Notes under the pieces: generated by a model
Told to the model about the DNA's origin: nothing
What the model saw: only the letters and a program-made list of their open reading frames with translations
The model's database searches: none
In this document: positions 1-12,369 of the stretch, one piece after another
Layout of the letters: every line of letters begins with the position of its first letter
Position numbering within the stretch: the stretch's first letter is position 1
Translations under genes and position numbers: made by a program
Source: Zychaea mexicana
Taxonomy: Eukaryota > Mucoromycota > Mucoromycetes > Mucorales > Lichtheimiaceae
Reading direction: 5' to 3'
Assembly: GCF_025766255.1 (NCBI RefSeq)
Contig: NW_026516761.1
Location: 111,638 to 175,637 of the forward strand
DNA length: 64,000 nucleotides

Positions 1-296
1 CTGGTTCTGTCTTTCGTCTGGTTGCGCATTGATCACTTTAAGTTTTTGGCTATCTGGAAACGATTGTCATGGCAATATATTTTCAAGGAAACATATGTAG
101 GGGACCCCTGAAGGTATTGCACCTGATGGAACTCCAAGTAGGCCGATGAAGTCGACCATCGGGGTGCGTGGCTTGGGTGGTCAATAGTAGGGGCGCCATC
201 CACCTATTGCAGATGCTGGAGCTACCGAGTAGGGAGATGATGATGCATCCAGTGCAACACTGGTTCTGTCTTTCGTCTGGTTGCGCATTGATCACT
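1..296. repeat. Minisatellite, 259/260-bp period, unit 1 (left-truncated)
   Basis: The last about 1.4 repeats of a tandem array are visible; each repeat starts gtaggggacccctgaaggta (here at 97). The final repeat breaks off after 'gatcact' and passes into 'caagtttttgtttgcc'. Frames of 60-70 codons are open on both strands, but they have no ATG start and just follow the repeat, so I do not call a gene. Confidence 0.85.
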
Positions 297-1080
297 CAAG
301 TTTTTGTTTGCCTTGGAAAGAATGTCGTGGCAGGGACAATCATTTCTCCAACTGGTTAAGGAAAGTTTTTTTTTTCTATGCTTGGGCAAGTAGCGAATTC
401 TACTGATTTTTGTGGCATCACGATGTGCCAGTGTATTTTTTAATATTTAGGTGCCTTCCAGTTGCAGGAATAGGCAGGCATTTTCACCCAAAGCTTTCAA
501 TAGTATCTCCAATGAATGGTAGAATTTTTAGTTCCGTTGACTCTACTTTGAAACTTGTAGCGTTATGTTATTAACTTATATCGGCATGTGTCCCCTAGAC
601 GACTATGCATATATCAACCAATATCAAGGACAAAACCTCTGGAATCTGTGCAAGGAATTGGCTATATACAGAAATCTTATTTTGAAGACGGCTATCAAGG
701 ACATCGTGTAATAGTTGTTGATTGTACATATCTATTTTGAAAGCTGTAATTACTGGTGCCACACTATTCGATAACATAGTAAAACCTCTGAATGACACGT
801 TATCTCTGGATTCATGAACAGCTACCGATAATCACAGGGTTAAAGATGTTATCGTTGGATGGACTTCCCTGAAACAATGTTATACATGTGCATAGTCTAT
901 CTTAGAATAAACTGGTGTGACACGAAAGAAGAGTTTCCTATTTGAATGTCAACGCTTCTTTATCTTCCAATACATTCGAGCTGGTATAGGAAATCGTATG
1001 TCAACGTAACACGATGGATGTCTCGTTGCTATTGATCAACGAGCGTTTGTCACCTTCGCACCTCAGTCTTGTGCCTCTCC

Positions 1081-1120
1081 CACTTCGCTACGTGTCAATC
1101 CCTATAGAGCTTCGGCTCGG
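1081..1120. repeat. Dispersed motif, copy in unit 1
   Basis: The stretch cttcgctacgtgtcaatccc followed by tatagagcttcggctcgg resembles a stretch at 56967-57004 outside the array. Exact copies occur in units 2 and 3 (about 9524 and 17960). Probably a remnant of an interspersed repeat; class unknown. Confidence 0.4.
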
Positions 1121-3496
1121 CGGCAAGGGGGATCGCCCCGCCCTCTCCTCCACCCAAACCCCCCGTAGCGACCGCGTTCAAGGCATCATCAGTATTTGTC
1201 GTTAGATGCTTTGTGATATCGTGGATAACAGTAAAACCAACCATTTACCTACCCTAACGCTAGCCCTACCGAGAGCGACTGATTTTAAGAGGTCGTCTAA
1301 GTCAGTGATTTATATCTAGTGACTTGTGACGGTTGCTGATGCTTCTTTATGGACAATGTTTAAGGTGGAAGTGAAGCATGTGATTTTGGTGTGTCTGGAG
1401 GAAGTAGAACAATTGTAAGTAGGTTGGGAGTGCAGACGTGGGATAATGGCATACTGTATATAGTTTCCCATGTGCGAAAGCTGGCTTGAATAGCCACAGC
1501 ATTGCCCTACTGTATTGAGGGTTGATGTTGCGTAGAAGCGTTAGTGGCTGGTGTCGCATTCAAGATACATATTTAGCAGATTACTGCAATCAAGTGGCTG
1601 TCGTTGGATTAGGGGTTTGCTGGACACGCACATTTCGGTGAGTCGAAGTACACGGGCAATGTTGTTGACAAAGAGGTAGGACGTGGTCAGGGAGGCATTG
1701 ACGATACCAGCCTTGTTGCCATTGAGAACTATGGGCTGTATTTGTCCAGAGTCATCACCAATAGCAACAGCCTTTCTACCAAACGGAATTTCGTTTCAAG
1801 CGACGATGAAAACACGTCTTCAAAGCTCATATATAGTGCATTGATTAACTATCCGCTAGAAACAACAAGTATCATGGCAATTATGAGTTTGACTTGCGGC
1901 TCCTGAAGAAGCAGTCCGGCCCGGGGTGTTCGTGCTTCAACATTGCTTGCATATTCATTGTTACAGTAGCGGCAGTCGGTGTCATGGATTCCTTATTATG
2001 ATTTGTTGTATTGGTAAGGGCTGTGTACATAGCTAGATTTGTTTGTATAGCATGCCATAAGAGAAGCGACATGAAAAGAAAAAGAAACATAGCAAAATAT
2101 ACCTTTATTGGTTGTGATATCTTTTTTTGCTTCCTGTTCGAGAACGACGAAAGCTATGATGTGATGGAGCTGATAATGTATCATAGATTTTGTTCTTCTT
2201 CTTTCTGCTTATATAATACAAAGGTCGTCGACAATACATACCATAGAACATACCGTTAAAAAGGATCTCATAGAATAGAACAATACTACAGTATTATGTT
2301 ATACCCAGAATTCATTGAAGTATAACATGCTGGAAGTTGAGTTGCAATAGCAAATGTTAGTATAGAATAGTGGATCAAGGTTGAGTAGACAGAGCACTCT
2401 GGACGGCACCATCGGATGGCTAACTTTGCCGGTCCGCACAAAGCGGCAAATATATACAGTGGGACCCCGTTTTGCAACAGTGACAGTTCCAGATATTTGT
2501 TGCAGAATTCGTGGACTTGCAACGGACTGGATTTAGTACTAGGCGTCTAAGCACAGATAAGATCAGTTTATATTTTGGTCTCTTTCCATGAGTAATACAC
2601 TACTGTCATCTGATGATCGTGTTTATGACTACATATGTAGCAAAATAAAGATGTATAAATAGTTATGTTCAACATAGCTGGAATGTGTCTATATAAGCAG
2701 TTCACTAGCTTTGATGTTGTCGCTCTTCTGTGTATCATACGTATAATATTTCTACATTGTTACATTTATTTCTATGGTAAAATCTTCTTTTAAAAGCTCA
2801 CAGCCGAGCAAGAAGATCGTATCAGAGAGGAATATTGCCGTATTAATGGTGCCGCTTTCTCCGGTGCAGGTAGCCACCTGTGCTAAAAGTACCACTGTGT
2901 CCCATTTTTCCCGCCTTTTGCATAAGAAATGTATCGGCCCATGCTCAATTAACGAACGGAGAGAAAGCGGCATTAACAAGAAATAATAATTTGTAAGGCA
3001 TGATCTGATTGATTATCACAAATAACTATCTGTAATATCGGTATTCTATGTACGGACATTGTATGCTGATATTTTTTGTGTAGGATATTGAGGAAGCGAT
3101 ATGCCTTTGGATGCTAGAATCGAACCTTTATTGGCTTTTACTATCCCTTTGATAAGATGCAACAAGCGACAAGGCATATGTTTCTGTTGCAGATCACGTG
3201 AATGCTTTAACTCTGATAAGATGCAACCCTACCATACAGGTCATCCAGGTTGCAAGTTTCTAATGGTTTTTTGACATTTAAATCAACGCGTTGCAAAAAG
3301 TGTAGAGATTGCATTTGCCGGGAGTTGCAAAACCGGGTATCTACTGTAATGCGATCTAACGGCTGTAGGTTTGGTGGTAGCTCGGAAGGAACATATGCAA
3401 AGGCCATTAGCATAGGACGTTGCGATATCCACTTGACTTGAGAGAAGGCTTTTTGCGGCAACCGCGGACAAAAGAAATATCAAAAAATATTGCTAT

Positions 3497-3531
<35 letters not shown>
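3497..3531. repeat. (GC)n(GA)n microsatellite, unit 1
   Basis: A short GC run passes into a long GA run. The equivalents at 11940-11978 and 20429-20463 differ in the lengths of both runs. Confidence 0.9.
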
Positions 3532-3538
<7 letters not shown>

Positions 3539-3922
3539 TAACAGTAAAGATGTATCAAAGCAAAAGAGTTCTGGTATTTATAAATTGATTGAAATTCTTG
3601 GGATTCGATCTGTAAGGTACTGACAGGAACAAGACAAGATGGAAGGAGCACCAAGACTGAAACAAGACAAGGACCAGACAACGACGGAAAAACTTATTAA
3701 AAAGGGACTAGGTGCTTTCAATAGGAACAGGACAGGACGAAGAAAAACCGGAAGGTATGATAGGAGTCAAATGATGAGGAAAGAAACAAGATGACTGATT
3801 GATGTTTTATTATTTATAGACTATGTCATGTGTATATATCTTGTAGTATGGATTTAACCGTATTGCAAATAAACGAGAAGATGAGCATGAAGTATGTGAA
3901 GTCGGATGACGTTGACGCTGAG

Positions 3923-4520
3923 GAATAGTGTATGATCATCACGGTTGAAGAGTGATCACATCAAAGGTCGGGGTGTGTTCATGACCTAATTTATCCATCC
4001 GTAACAGTTCACCAATCACCTTTCTCTTCCCTTCTCTCTTCATATTTCCCTTGAGACATCTTCATTACTATTACCGTAATGTATTGCTGACATCCTTCTC
4101 AGCCATCCTTTTGTCTTATCTGTCGACTTTTATGGGTCTACATTTCATCTTAACTGATTAGGGCGGCATTTAAATCATCAAGTATGCATTCAAAACTGCG
4201 GCGGGTGGCAGTCGCCTTTGACAGTAGCTTTTGACTCTGACCTGTTGACAATTCACCTAGGATCCGGTACAAGGCTAACAGATAACACGGTAACAGACAA
4301 CTTGACGCCAGTTGAATGCTTAAGCAACAAAGCGCAGCAGCTGAAATGGAGATTGAAACAGGTGTGTAGCAAAAGTTTCTAAATATTACGTGTCATAATC
4401 GTTGCAACTGACGCATTTATAACGTAGTCCTGAACGTTGTTTTGAAAGTTCATTTAAACGCGTGAACACCCCAGTCTTGAAAGCTTCTCGTTGACGACAA
4501 CAGCGATTTCAATGCCACGA
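3923..4520. repeat. 598-bp block, form 1, unit 1
   Basis: One of five copies (3923, 7261, 12370, 15697, 20859). Form 1 follows 'gacgctgag' and reads 'ggtctacatttcatc'; form 2 follows SMC2 exon 1 and reads 'ggtctacacttcatc'. The block includes the likely start and first exons of the unknown gene that follows. Confidence 0.9.
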
Positions 4521-6172
4521 TAACTGTAGTAGGCGAATCAATCGAGGAAAAGTGGATTAGTCTTTTCGGTGAAGCGCAAGCAGTACGTTTTAGAACTATA
4601 TGGCCAAAATGATCATAGAGCAGACTTACGGTGGAGCTTGCAACAAATCGTACGTAAATCGTTGCGTAGAAAAAAGTTACATGTTACGCACTTGAATCCT
4701 TTACTGATTCTGTTTATTAGCGAGCAAGGATCACTTTACATCAGCAGTGACAGCAACAACAAAAACACCTCTCCCACATCCTTAACAACTTCCCTGTCAT
4801 CCGGCGACAAAGCTAGACTCCTACATATATTCAAAAATCTGAAAGAAGATAGGTTCTGGGCGCTTAATATGGATGAAAGTCTCAATGTTGATCAGAAAGT
4901 AATCGAATTCGCCCAATCATGCAAGTACTATCAGTAAGGACTATAGACGAAACAAGCTTGAGAGATCGTATTTTACAGTAGCCCAGCGCAATCTCTAATC
5001 CTGGATCTAGGAGATTACAACTGGGAAACAGTATTCCGCGACGCCCAGCTAGACAGGATCGAAGCATTCGGAGACCCTGTATTCTGCGATTTGCCGGCTG
5101 AAAACTATTACGATACTGGGCAATGCATCAAAATTGGTAAGATGCATTATGAGATTAAGTTAAATATAACGAAGTGCATAGTCAGTAACTCGTTGATTGA
5201 TAATGCTCGATTTGACAGAAAACCCCGATAGAGGCGTACACGTTCGCTCGCTCTTTGGACCATGATCCCATCTCAGAGCCATCAAAAGCATGGGTATGCT
5301 TTGTACTGATCAAAAGTTCGCGACACCATTTTTACAATGATTTTAACTTGAAAAGCATGCTCGAGTCGGATCAACAGTACGAGATTTGGTCCTTTTTGAA
5401 GTCCATGGTCAACGGCAATAAAATCAAGGCAGTAGGGTAAGTTATCACTAGCAAAAATGATCCAACGCGTGACATAACAGCAATAACTTGAACTGTAGTT
5501 GTAATTCACTTTAAAATAGCAAACAAGGCTCGAGAACAGCGAATGGCGACGAAAAACAATAAGAAAAGATGCATATCTGCCGTAGACCCCGCGATACATC
5601 GCAAGATGGGGCGCAAAATGGATGTATTGTACCAAAGTAGTGGCAAGGAGTTAGGTTGCTCTGAAATCGGCAAGGACGAGGACCAGACCAAGGAGATGAA
5701 AGATAGACTGTCGAAGATGTCAATTGTCATGCATACCATGCTTCTCCAGTTAGCATCATCAGAAAGCCTCCTTCGTCGAGTGCATGTGCCTGGTTTCTTA
5801 TTAGCTGGTATGTGCATCCCCCCAAATGCCGCCGTTCATGAAGTCTAACAGTGAAACACTTCGGACGGTAATTTTCTAGTAGGTGGCAAGGTTGCTCTGC
5901 TGGATATGGACTCGCCTGGTGGCTATGTGGCAAGGATTCGCCGCTCAAAGCCTCTTGAGTACCCGACCTGTAGCGATGACTATGTCTCCAGAATTGTTCC
6001 GTTGATGAAGCTTGCACTGACGGGTTTAGTGATCATGCAAAAAACCAGAGCAGACATCGTTAACACGGAAGTGGAGCTCGAATTGTCTTTGTCCTTACGA
6101 TGGATGCTTACAGCATCATTTGTTCCTTTGACTTTCTTATTAACAAAGTCATCAACTGCAGCATGCTCATAG
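4316..6172 (+). CDS. Uncharacterised multi-exon gene, unit 1 copy (possibly intact)
   Basis: The function is unknown; the pattern resembles a repetitive family I remember from Mucorales proteomes. A spliced reading from ATG 4316 gives exons near 4316-4361, 4428-4461, 4504-4582, 4619-4655, 4728-4934, 4979-5134, 5232-5438 and two more to the TAG ending at 6172. Motifs include SPAQSLILDLGDYNWETVF, RKMGRKMDVLYQSSGKELGC and a final exon with VALLDMDSPGGYVARIRRS. Two points are weak: the intron at 4583-4618 is only 36 nt, and I found no in-frame junction between KIKAVG (5438) and the KARE exon (from 5520). This copy has the AG acceptor at 5230-5231 and the open version of the 4644-4930 block, both lost in later copies. 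It may be functional, or decayed only lightly. Confidence 0.4.
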
Positions 6173-7112
6173 GCAGCATCTGTTTCCTCTCTCCTTAGTT
6201 GCCCTCTATTCTTTGCACCCTATCCTGTGTCCTTTCCTACATTTTTTCCTACTTTCTTTGTCTAAAAAATAAATTGAGTATTTTATTTGTATTTTCATTT
6301 CTATTTATATTTTAGTTATTCTCAAGGATCGCGGACGGTTAGAAAAAACAAAGAAGCATACTGGGATTTTTATAGGATGCTGCCTCTATGATAATTGACA
6401 AAGATCTACATACTGTAATTGTTCCTGTCCGTTCTACAAATGTGGGCGGTGGTGGCTGTAATATAATAGACGGCTGTGGTGCTGATGCCGGCGAATGAGC
6501 AAAGGAAGAAAGCAGTTGTTTTAACCGTCTGTGATTGTTAATAAACAGGTTTTTTCTGCGAAGATGACTGACTAGTAAAGTCGTTTCCGTCGTATTGGCC
6601 GTGAAGCAAGCGGTTGGTGAATCGAAGTGTGTTGTTCTAGTGATGGCAGTGCGTGTTGGCATGGGCGGACTCGATGGAGGCTCCAAATATAATCAGAGCA
6701 ATGATAATAAGAGAGTTGAATTGTACTCTTGTTTCCAGCTTCCAAGAGACACATTCTGCTGGTTGGATCTGAGGCAGCAGCGAGTAAAACTGATCGTCTT
6801 ATTGGCCTAGAGAGCTCTTGGTAGACCGTAAGAGAAAACACATATACATTTAGTATCTCAAGGTGCATAATCGAGCGAAATCGTTTGAGCTACAATGTCA
6901 AAAAAGGTCTTAAAGATTAAAAGTGCGTATCATGCGGCTGTCAATGATTTGAACCTGAAAACAATAAGTTCAAGCACGCGTTAAAAGAAGACGCGTTGAA
7001 CGAAATCGCGCTTTCCTCCAGCACGATTCAATCTCTCCTCAAGTCCGACAGCTCACTTACTCTCCACCTTGCTTTTTTTTTGGACGGTGCACGCCCATAC
7101 TCTTAAATATAT
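6173..7112. repeat. Unit 1: duplicated SMC2 5' flank
   Basis: This is the sequence found upstream of the intact SMC2 (23099-24038), nearly base for base. It contains an open minus-strand frame of about 110 codons (6686-6339, proline/threonine-rich, no ATG at its 5' end) and a 29-codon plus-strand ORF from 6896. Neither has recognisable homology, so I call no gene. Confidence 0.6.
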
Positions 7113-7286
7113 ATGTACCTTGAAGAGTTAATCATCGAGGGCTTCAAGTCCTATGTCTCAAGAACACACATCACCGGTTGGGATCCCGAGTTTAACGCCA
7201 TCACCGGTCTCAATGGTTCAGGAAAATCTAACGTTCTGGACGCTATTTGTTTCGTACTCGGAATAGTGTATGATCATCACGGTTGA
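7113..7286 (+). pseudogene. SMC2: SMC2 5' fragment, 57-aa truncated ORF (unit 1)
   Basis: From the same ATG context as the real gene (aaatatatatgtaccttg) the first 50 codons of SMC2 are intact, including the Walker A loop GLNGSGKSN. The sequence then jumps after 'gtactcgg' into the 598-bp block, adding IVYDHHG and a TGA. Everything after the nucleotide-binding loop is absent, so it cannot make a working SMC protein. The upstream flank is duplicated too, so it may be transcribed (inference). One silent change (ctc for ctt) separates it from the intact copy. Confidence 0.9.
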
Positions 7287-7858
7287 AGAGTGATCACATC
7301 AAAGGTCGGGGTGTGTTCATGACCTAATTTATCCATCCGTAACAGTTCACCAATCACCTTTCTCTTCCCTTCTCTCTTCATATTTCCCTTGAGACATCTT
7401 CATTACTATTACCGTAATGTATTGCTGACATCCTTCTCAGCCATCCTTTTGTCTTATCTGTCGACTTTTATGGGTCTACACTTCATCTTAACTGATTAGG
7501 GCGGCATTTAAATCATCAAGTATGCATTCAAAACTGCGGCGGGTGGCAGTCGCCTTTGACAGTAGCTTTTGACTCTGACCTGTTGACAATTCACCTAGGA
7601 TCCGGTACAAGGCTAACAGATAACACGGTAACAGACAACTTGACGCCAGTTGAATGCTTAAGCAACAAAGCGCAGCAGCTGAAATGGAGATTGAAACAGG
7701 TGTGTAGCAAAAGTTTCTAAATATTACGTGTCATAATCGTTGCAACTGACGCATTTATAACGTAGTCCTGAACGTTGTTTTGAAAGTTCATTTAAACGCG
7801 TGAACACCCCAGTCTTGAAAGCTTCTCGTTGACGACAACAGCGATTTCAATGCCACGA
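7261..7858. repeat. 598-bp block, form 2, between units 1 and 2
   Basis: The block is fused directly to SMC2 codon 50. It includes a 5' fragment of the unknown gene (ATG 7654) that stops at 'gccacga', where a 162-bp linker (7859-8020) begins instead of the rest of the gene. Confidence 0.9.
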
Positions 7859-8020
7859 CTGGAACCGACATGTATACTTCACCAAACGTATCACCATTCT
7901 TTACAGTGAGTATTCTTAATATTTATTATTGTGAGCTCCTGTGAGATTAAAGTGTTTATTCAATTTAGTACTGTCTTTGGTTACACGTTAGTGTTTACTG
8001 CGTTTCCGGATTTGCCATTT

Positions 8021-8739
8021 GTAGGGGACCCCTGAAGGTATTGCACCTGATGGAACTCCAAGTAGGCTGATGAAGTCGACCATCGGGGTGCGTGGCTTGG
8101 GTGGTCAATAGTAGGGGCGCCATCCACCTATTGCAGATGCTGGAGCTACCGAGTAGAGAGATGATGATGCATCCAGTGCAACACTGGTTCTGTCTTTCGT
8201 CTGGTTGCGCATTGATCACTTTAACTTTTTTGGCTATCTGGAAACGATTGTCATGGCAATATATTTTCAAGGAAACATATGTAGGGGACCCCTAAAGGTA
8301 TTGCACCTGATGGAACTCCAAGTAGGCCGATGAAGTCGACCATCGGGGTGCGTGGCTTGGGTGGTCAATAGTAGGGGCGCCATCCACCTATTGCAGATGC
8401 TGGAGCTACCGAGTAGAGAGATGATGATGCATCCAGTGCAACACTGGTTCTGTCTTTCGTCTGGTTGCGCATTGATCACTTTAAGTTTTTGGCTATCTGG
8501 AAACGGTTGTCATGGCAATATATTTTCAAGGAAACATATGTAGGGGACCCCTGAAGGTATTGCACCTGATGGAACTCCAAGTAGGCCGATGAAGTCGACC
8601 ATCGGGGTGCGTGGCTTGGGTGGTCAATAGTAGGGGCGCCATCCACCTATTGCAGATGCTGGAGCTACCGAGTAGGGAGATGATGATGCATCCAGTGCAA
8701 CACTGGTTCTGTCTTTCGTCTGGTTGCGCATTGATCACT
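8021..8739. repeat. Minisatellite, three repeats of 259/260 bp, unit 2
   Basis: Repeats start at 8021, 8281 and 8540, each with gtaggggacccct. They differ at a few positions (for example ctgaagg/ctaaagg, cgattg/cggttg). The third is truncated at 'gatcact', as in the other units. Confidence 0.95.
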
Positions 8740-11700
8740 CAAGTTTTTGTTTGCCTTGGAAAGAATGTCGTGGCAGGGACAATCATTTCTCCAACTGGTT
8801 AAGGAAAGTTTTTTTTTTCTATGCTTGGGCAAGTAGCGAATTCTACTGATTTTTGTGGCATCACGATGTGCCAGTGTATTTTTTAATATTTAGGTGCCTT
8901 CCAGTTGCAGGAATAGGCAGGCATTTTCACCCAAAGCTTTCAATAGTATCTCCAATGAATGGTAGAATTTTTAGTTCCGTTGACTCTACTTTGAAACTTG
9001 TAGCGTTATGTTATTAACTTATATCGGCATGTGTCCCCTAGACGACTATGCATATATCAACCAATATCAAGGACAAAACCTCTGGAATCTGTGCAAGGAA
9101 TTGGCTATATACAGAAATCTTATTTTGAAGACGGCTATCAAGGACATCGTGTAATAGTTGTTGATTGTACATATCTATTTTGAAAGCTGTAATTACTGGT
9201 GCCACACTATTCGATAACATAGTAAAACCTCTGAATGACACGTTATCTCTGGATTCATGAACAGCTACCGATAATCACAGGGTTAAAGATGTTATCGTTG
9301 GATGGACTTCCCTGAAACAATGTTATACATGTGCATAGTCTATCTTAGAATAAACTGGTGTGACACGAAAGAAGAGTTTCCTATTTGAATGTCAACGCTT
9401 CTTTATCTTCCAATACATTCGAGCTGGTATAGGAAATCGTATGTCAACGTAACACGATGGATGTCTCGTTGCTATTGATCAACGAGCGTTTGTCACCTTC
9501 GCACCTCAGTCTTGTGCCTCTCCCACTTCGCTACGTGTCAATCCCTATAGAGCTTCGGCTCGGCGGCAAGGGGGATCGCCCCGCCCTCTCCTCCACCCAA
9601 ACCCCCCGTAGCGACCGCGTTCAAGGCATCATCAGTATTTGTCGTTAGATGCTTTGTGATATCGTGGATAACAGTAAAACCAACCATTTACCTACCCTAA
9701 CGCTAGCCCTACCGAAAGCGACTGATTTTAAGAGGTCGTCTAAGTCAGTGATTTATATCTAGTGACTTGTGACGGTTGCTGATGCTTCTTTATGGACAAT
9801 GTTTAAGGTGGAAGTGAAGCATGTGATTTTGGTGTGTCTGGAGGAAGTAGAACAATTGTAAGTAGGTTGGGAGTGCAGACGTGGGATAATGGCATACTGT
9901 ATATAGTTTCCCATGTGCGAAAGCTGGCTTGAATAGCCACAGCATTGCCCTACTGTATTGAGGGTTGATGTTGCGTAGAAGCGTTAGTGGCTGGTGTCGC
10001 ATTTAAGATACATATTTAGCAGATTACTGCAATCAAGTGGCTGTCGTTGGATTAGGGGTTTGCTGGACACGCACATTTCGGTGAGTCGAAGTACACGGGC
10101 AATGTTGTTGACAAAGAGGTAGGACGTGGTCAGGGAGGCATTGACGATACCAGCCTTGTTGCCATTGAGAACTATGGGCTGTATTTGTCCAGAGTCATCA
10201 CCAATAGCAACAGCCTTTCTACCAAACGGAATTTCGTTTCAAGCGACGATGAAAACACGTCTTCAAAGCTCATATATAGTGCATTGATTAACTATCCGCT
10301 AGAAACAACAAGTATCATGGCAATTATGAGTTTGACTTGCGGCTCCTGAAGAAGCAGTCCGGCCCGGGGTGTTCGTGCTTCAACATTGCTTGCATATTCA
10401 TTGTTACAGTAGCGGCAGTCGGTGTCATGGATTCCTTATTATGATTTGTTGTACTGGTAAGGGCTGTGTACATAGCTAGATTTGTTTGTATAGCATGCCA
10501 TAAGAGAAGCGACATGAAAAGAAAAAGAAACATAGCAAAATATACCTTTATTGGTTGTGATATCTTTTTTTGCTTCCTGTTCGAGAACGACGAAAGCTAT
10601 GATGTGATGGAGCTGATAATGTATCATAGATTTTGTTCTTCTTCTTTCTGCTTATATAATACAAAGGTCGTCGACAATACATACCATAGAACATACCGTT
10701 AAAAAGGATCTCATAGAATAGAACAATACTACAGTATTATGTTATACCCAGAATTCATTGAAGTATAACATGCTGGAAGTTGAGTTGCAATAGCAAATGT
10801 TAGTATAGAATAGTGGATCAAGGTTGAGTAGACAGAGCACTCTGGACGGCACCATCGGATGGCTAACTTTGCCGGTCCGCACAAAGCGGCAAATATATAC
10901 AGTGGGACCCCGTTTTGCAACAGTGACAGTTCCAGATATTTGTTGCAGAATTCGTGGACTTGCAACGGACTGGATTTAGTACTAGGCGTCTAAGCACAGA
11001 TAAGATCAGTTTATATTTTGGTCTCTTTCCATGAGTAATACACTACTGTCATCTGATGATCGTGTTTATGACTACATATGTAGCAAAATAAAGATGTATA
11101 AATAGTTATGTTCAACATAGCTGGAATGTGTCTATATAAGCAGTTCACTAGCTTTGATGTTGTCGCTCTTCTGTGTATCATACGTATAATATTTCTACAT
11201 TGTTACATTTATTTCTATGGTAAAATCTTCTTTTAAAAGCTCACAGCCGAGCAAGAAGATCGTATCAGAGAGGAATATTGCCGTATTAATGGTGCCGCTT
11301 TCTCCGGTGCAGGTAGCCACCTGTGCTAAAAGTACCACTGTGTCCCATTTTTCCCGCCTTTTGCATAAGAAATGTATCGGCCCATGCTCAATTAACGAAC
11401 GGAGAGAAAGCGGCATTAACAAGAAATAATAATTTGTAAGGCATGATCTGATTGATTATCACAAATAACTATCTGTAATATCGGTATTCTATGTACGGAC
11501 ATTGTATGCTGATATTTTTTGTGTAGGATATTGAGGAAGCGATATGCCTTTGGATGCTAGAATCGAACCTTTATTGGCTTTTACTATCCCTTTGATAAGA
11601 TGCAACAAGCGACAAGGCATATGTTTCTGTTGCAGATCACGTGAATGCTTTAACTCTGATAAGATGCAACCCTACCATACAGGTCATCCAGGTTGCAAGT

Positions 11701-11939
11701 TTCTAATGGTTTTTTGACATTTAAATCAACGCGTTGCAAAAAGTGTAGAGATTGCATTTGCCGGGAGTTGCAAAACCGGGTATCTACTGTAATGCGATCT
11801 AACGGCTGTAGGTTTGGTGGTAGCTCGGAAGGAACATATGCAAAGGCCATTAGCATAGGACGTAGCGATATCCACTTGACTTGAGAGAAGGCTTTTTGCG
11901 GCAGCCGCGGACAAAAGAAATATCAAAAAATATTGCTAT

Positions 11940-11985
<46 letters not shown>

Positions 11986-12369
11986 TAACAGTAAAGATGT
12001 ATCAAAGCAAAAGAGTTCTGGTATTTATAAATTGTTTGAAATTCTTGGGATTCAATCTGTAAGGTACTGACAGGAACAAGACAAGATGGAAGGAGCACCA
12101 AGATTGAAACAAGACAAGGACCAGACAACGACGGAAAAATTTATTAAAAAGGGACTAGGTGCTTTCAATAGGAACAGGACAGGACGAAGAAAAACCGGAA
12201 GGTATAATAGGAGTCAAATGATGAGGAAAGAAACAAGATGACTGATTGATGTTTTATTATTTAAAGACTATGTCATGTGTATATATCTTGTAGTATGGAT
12301 TTAACCGTATTGCAAATAAACGAGAAGATGAGCATTAAGTATGTGAAGTCGGATGACGTTGACGCTGAG
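8740..12369. repeat. Unit 2: degenerate segment
   Basis: Near-identical to 297-3922, with the same minus-strand open stretches, the dispersed motif (about 9524-9563) and a GC/GA microsatellite of different length. No gene is recognised. Confidence 0.45.
11940..11978. repeat. (GC)n(GA)n microsatellite, unit 2
   Basis: Counterpart of 3497-3531 with a longer GC run. Confidence 0.9.

Larger units (their letters stand above)
297..3922. repeat. Unit 1: degenerate segment with minus-strand coding remnants
   Basis: No complete gene is recognisable. On the minus strand a frame of about 83 codons is open from roughly 1793 to 1541, with protein-like composition (it includes GRKAVAIGDDSGQIQPIV). Other short open stretches lie near 2979-2752 and 3461-3207. 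They could be exons of a decayed multi-exon gene, but I could not join them with convincing splice sites. A short dispersed motif is at 1081-1120 and a GC/GA microsatellite at 3497-3531. Confidence 0.45.

Noticed and set aside
168..359. Repeated 63-70-codon frames on both strands in the 259-bp repeats (e.g. AWVVNSRGAIHLLQ)
   Set aside because: They start at non-ATG codons, exist on both strands at once and simply follow the repeat; no domain is recognisable.
6339..6868. Two overlapping minus-strand frames of 98 and 115 codons upstream of SMC2
   Set aside because: The longer lacks an ATG at its 5' end, the two overlap in different frames and neither has family features. Conservation in three units only reflects recent duplication.
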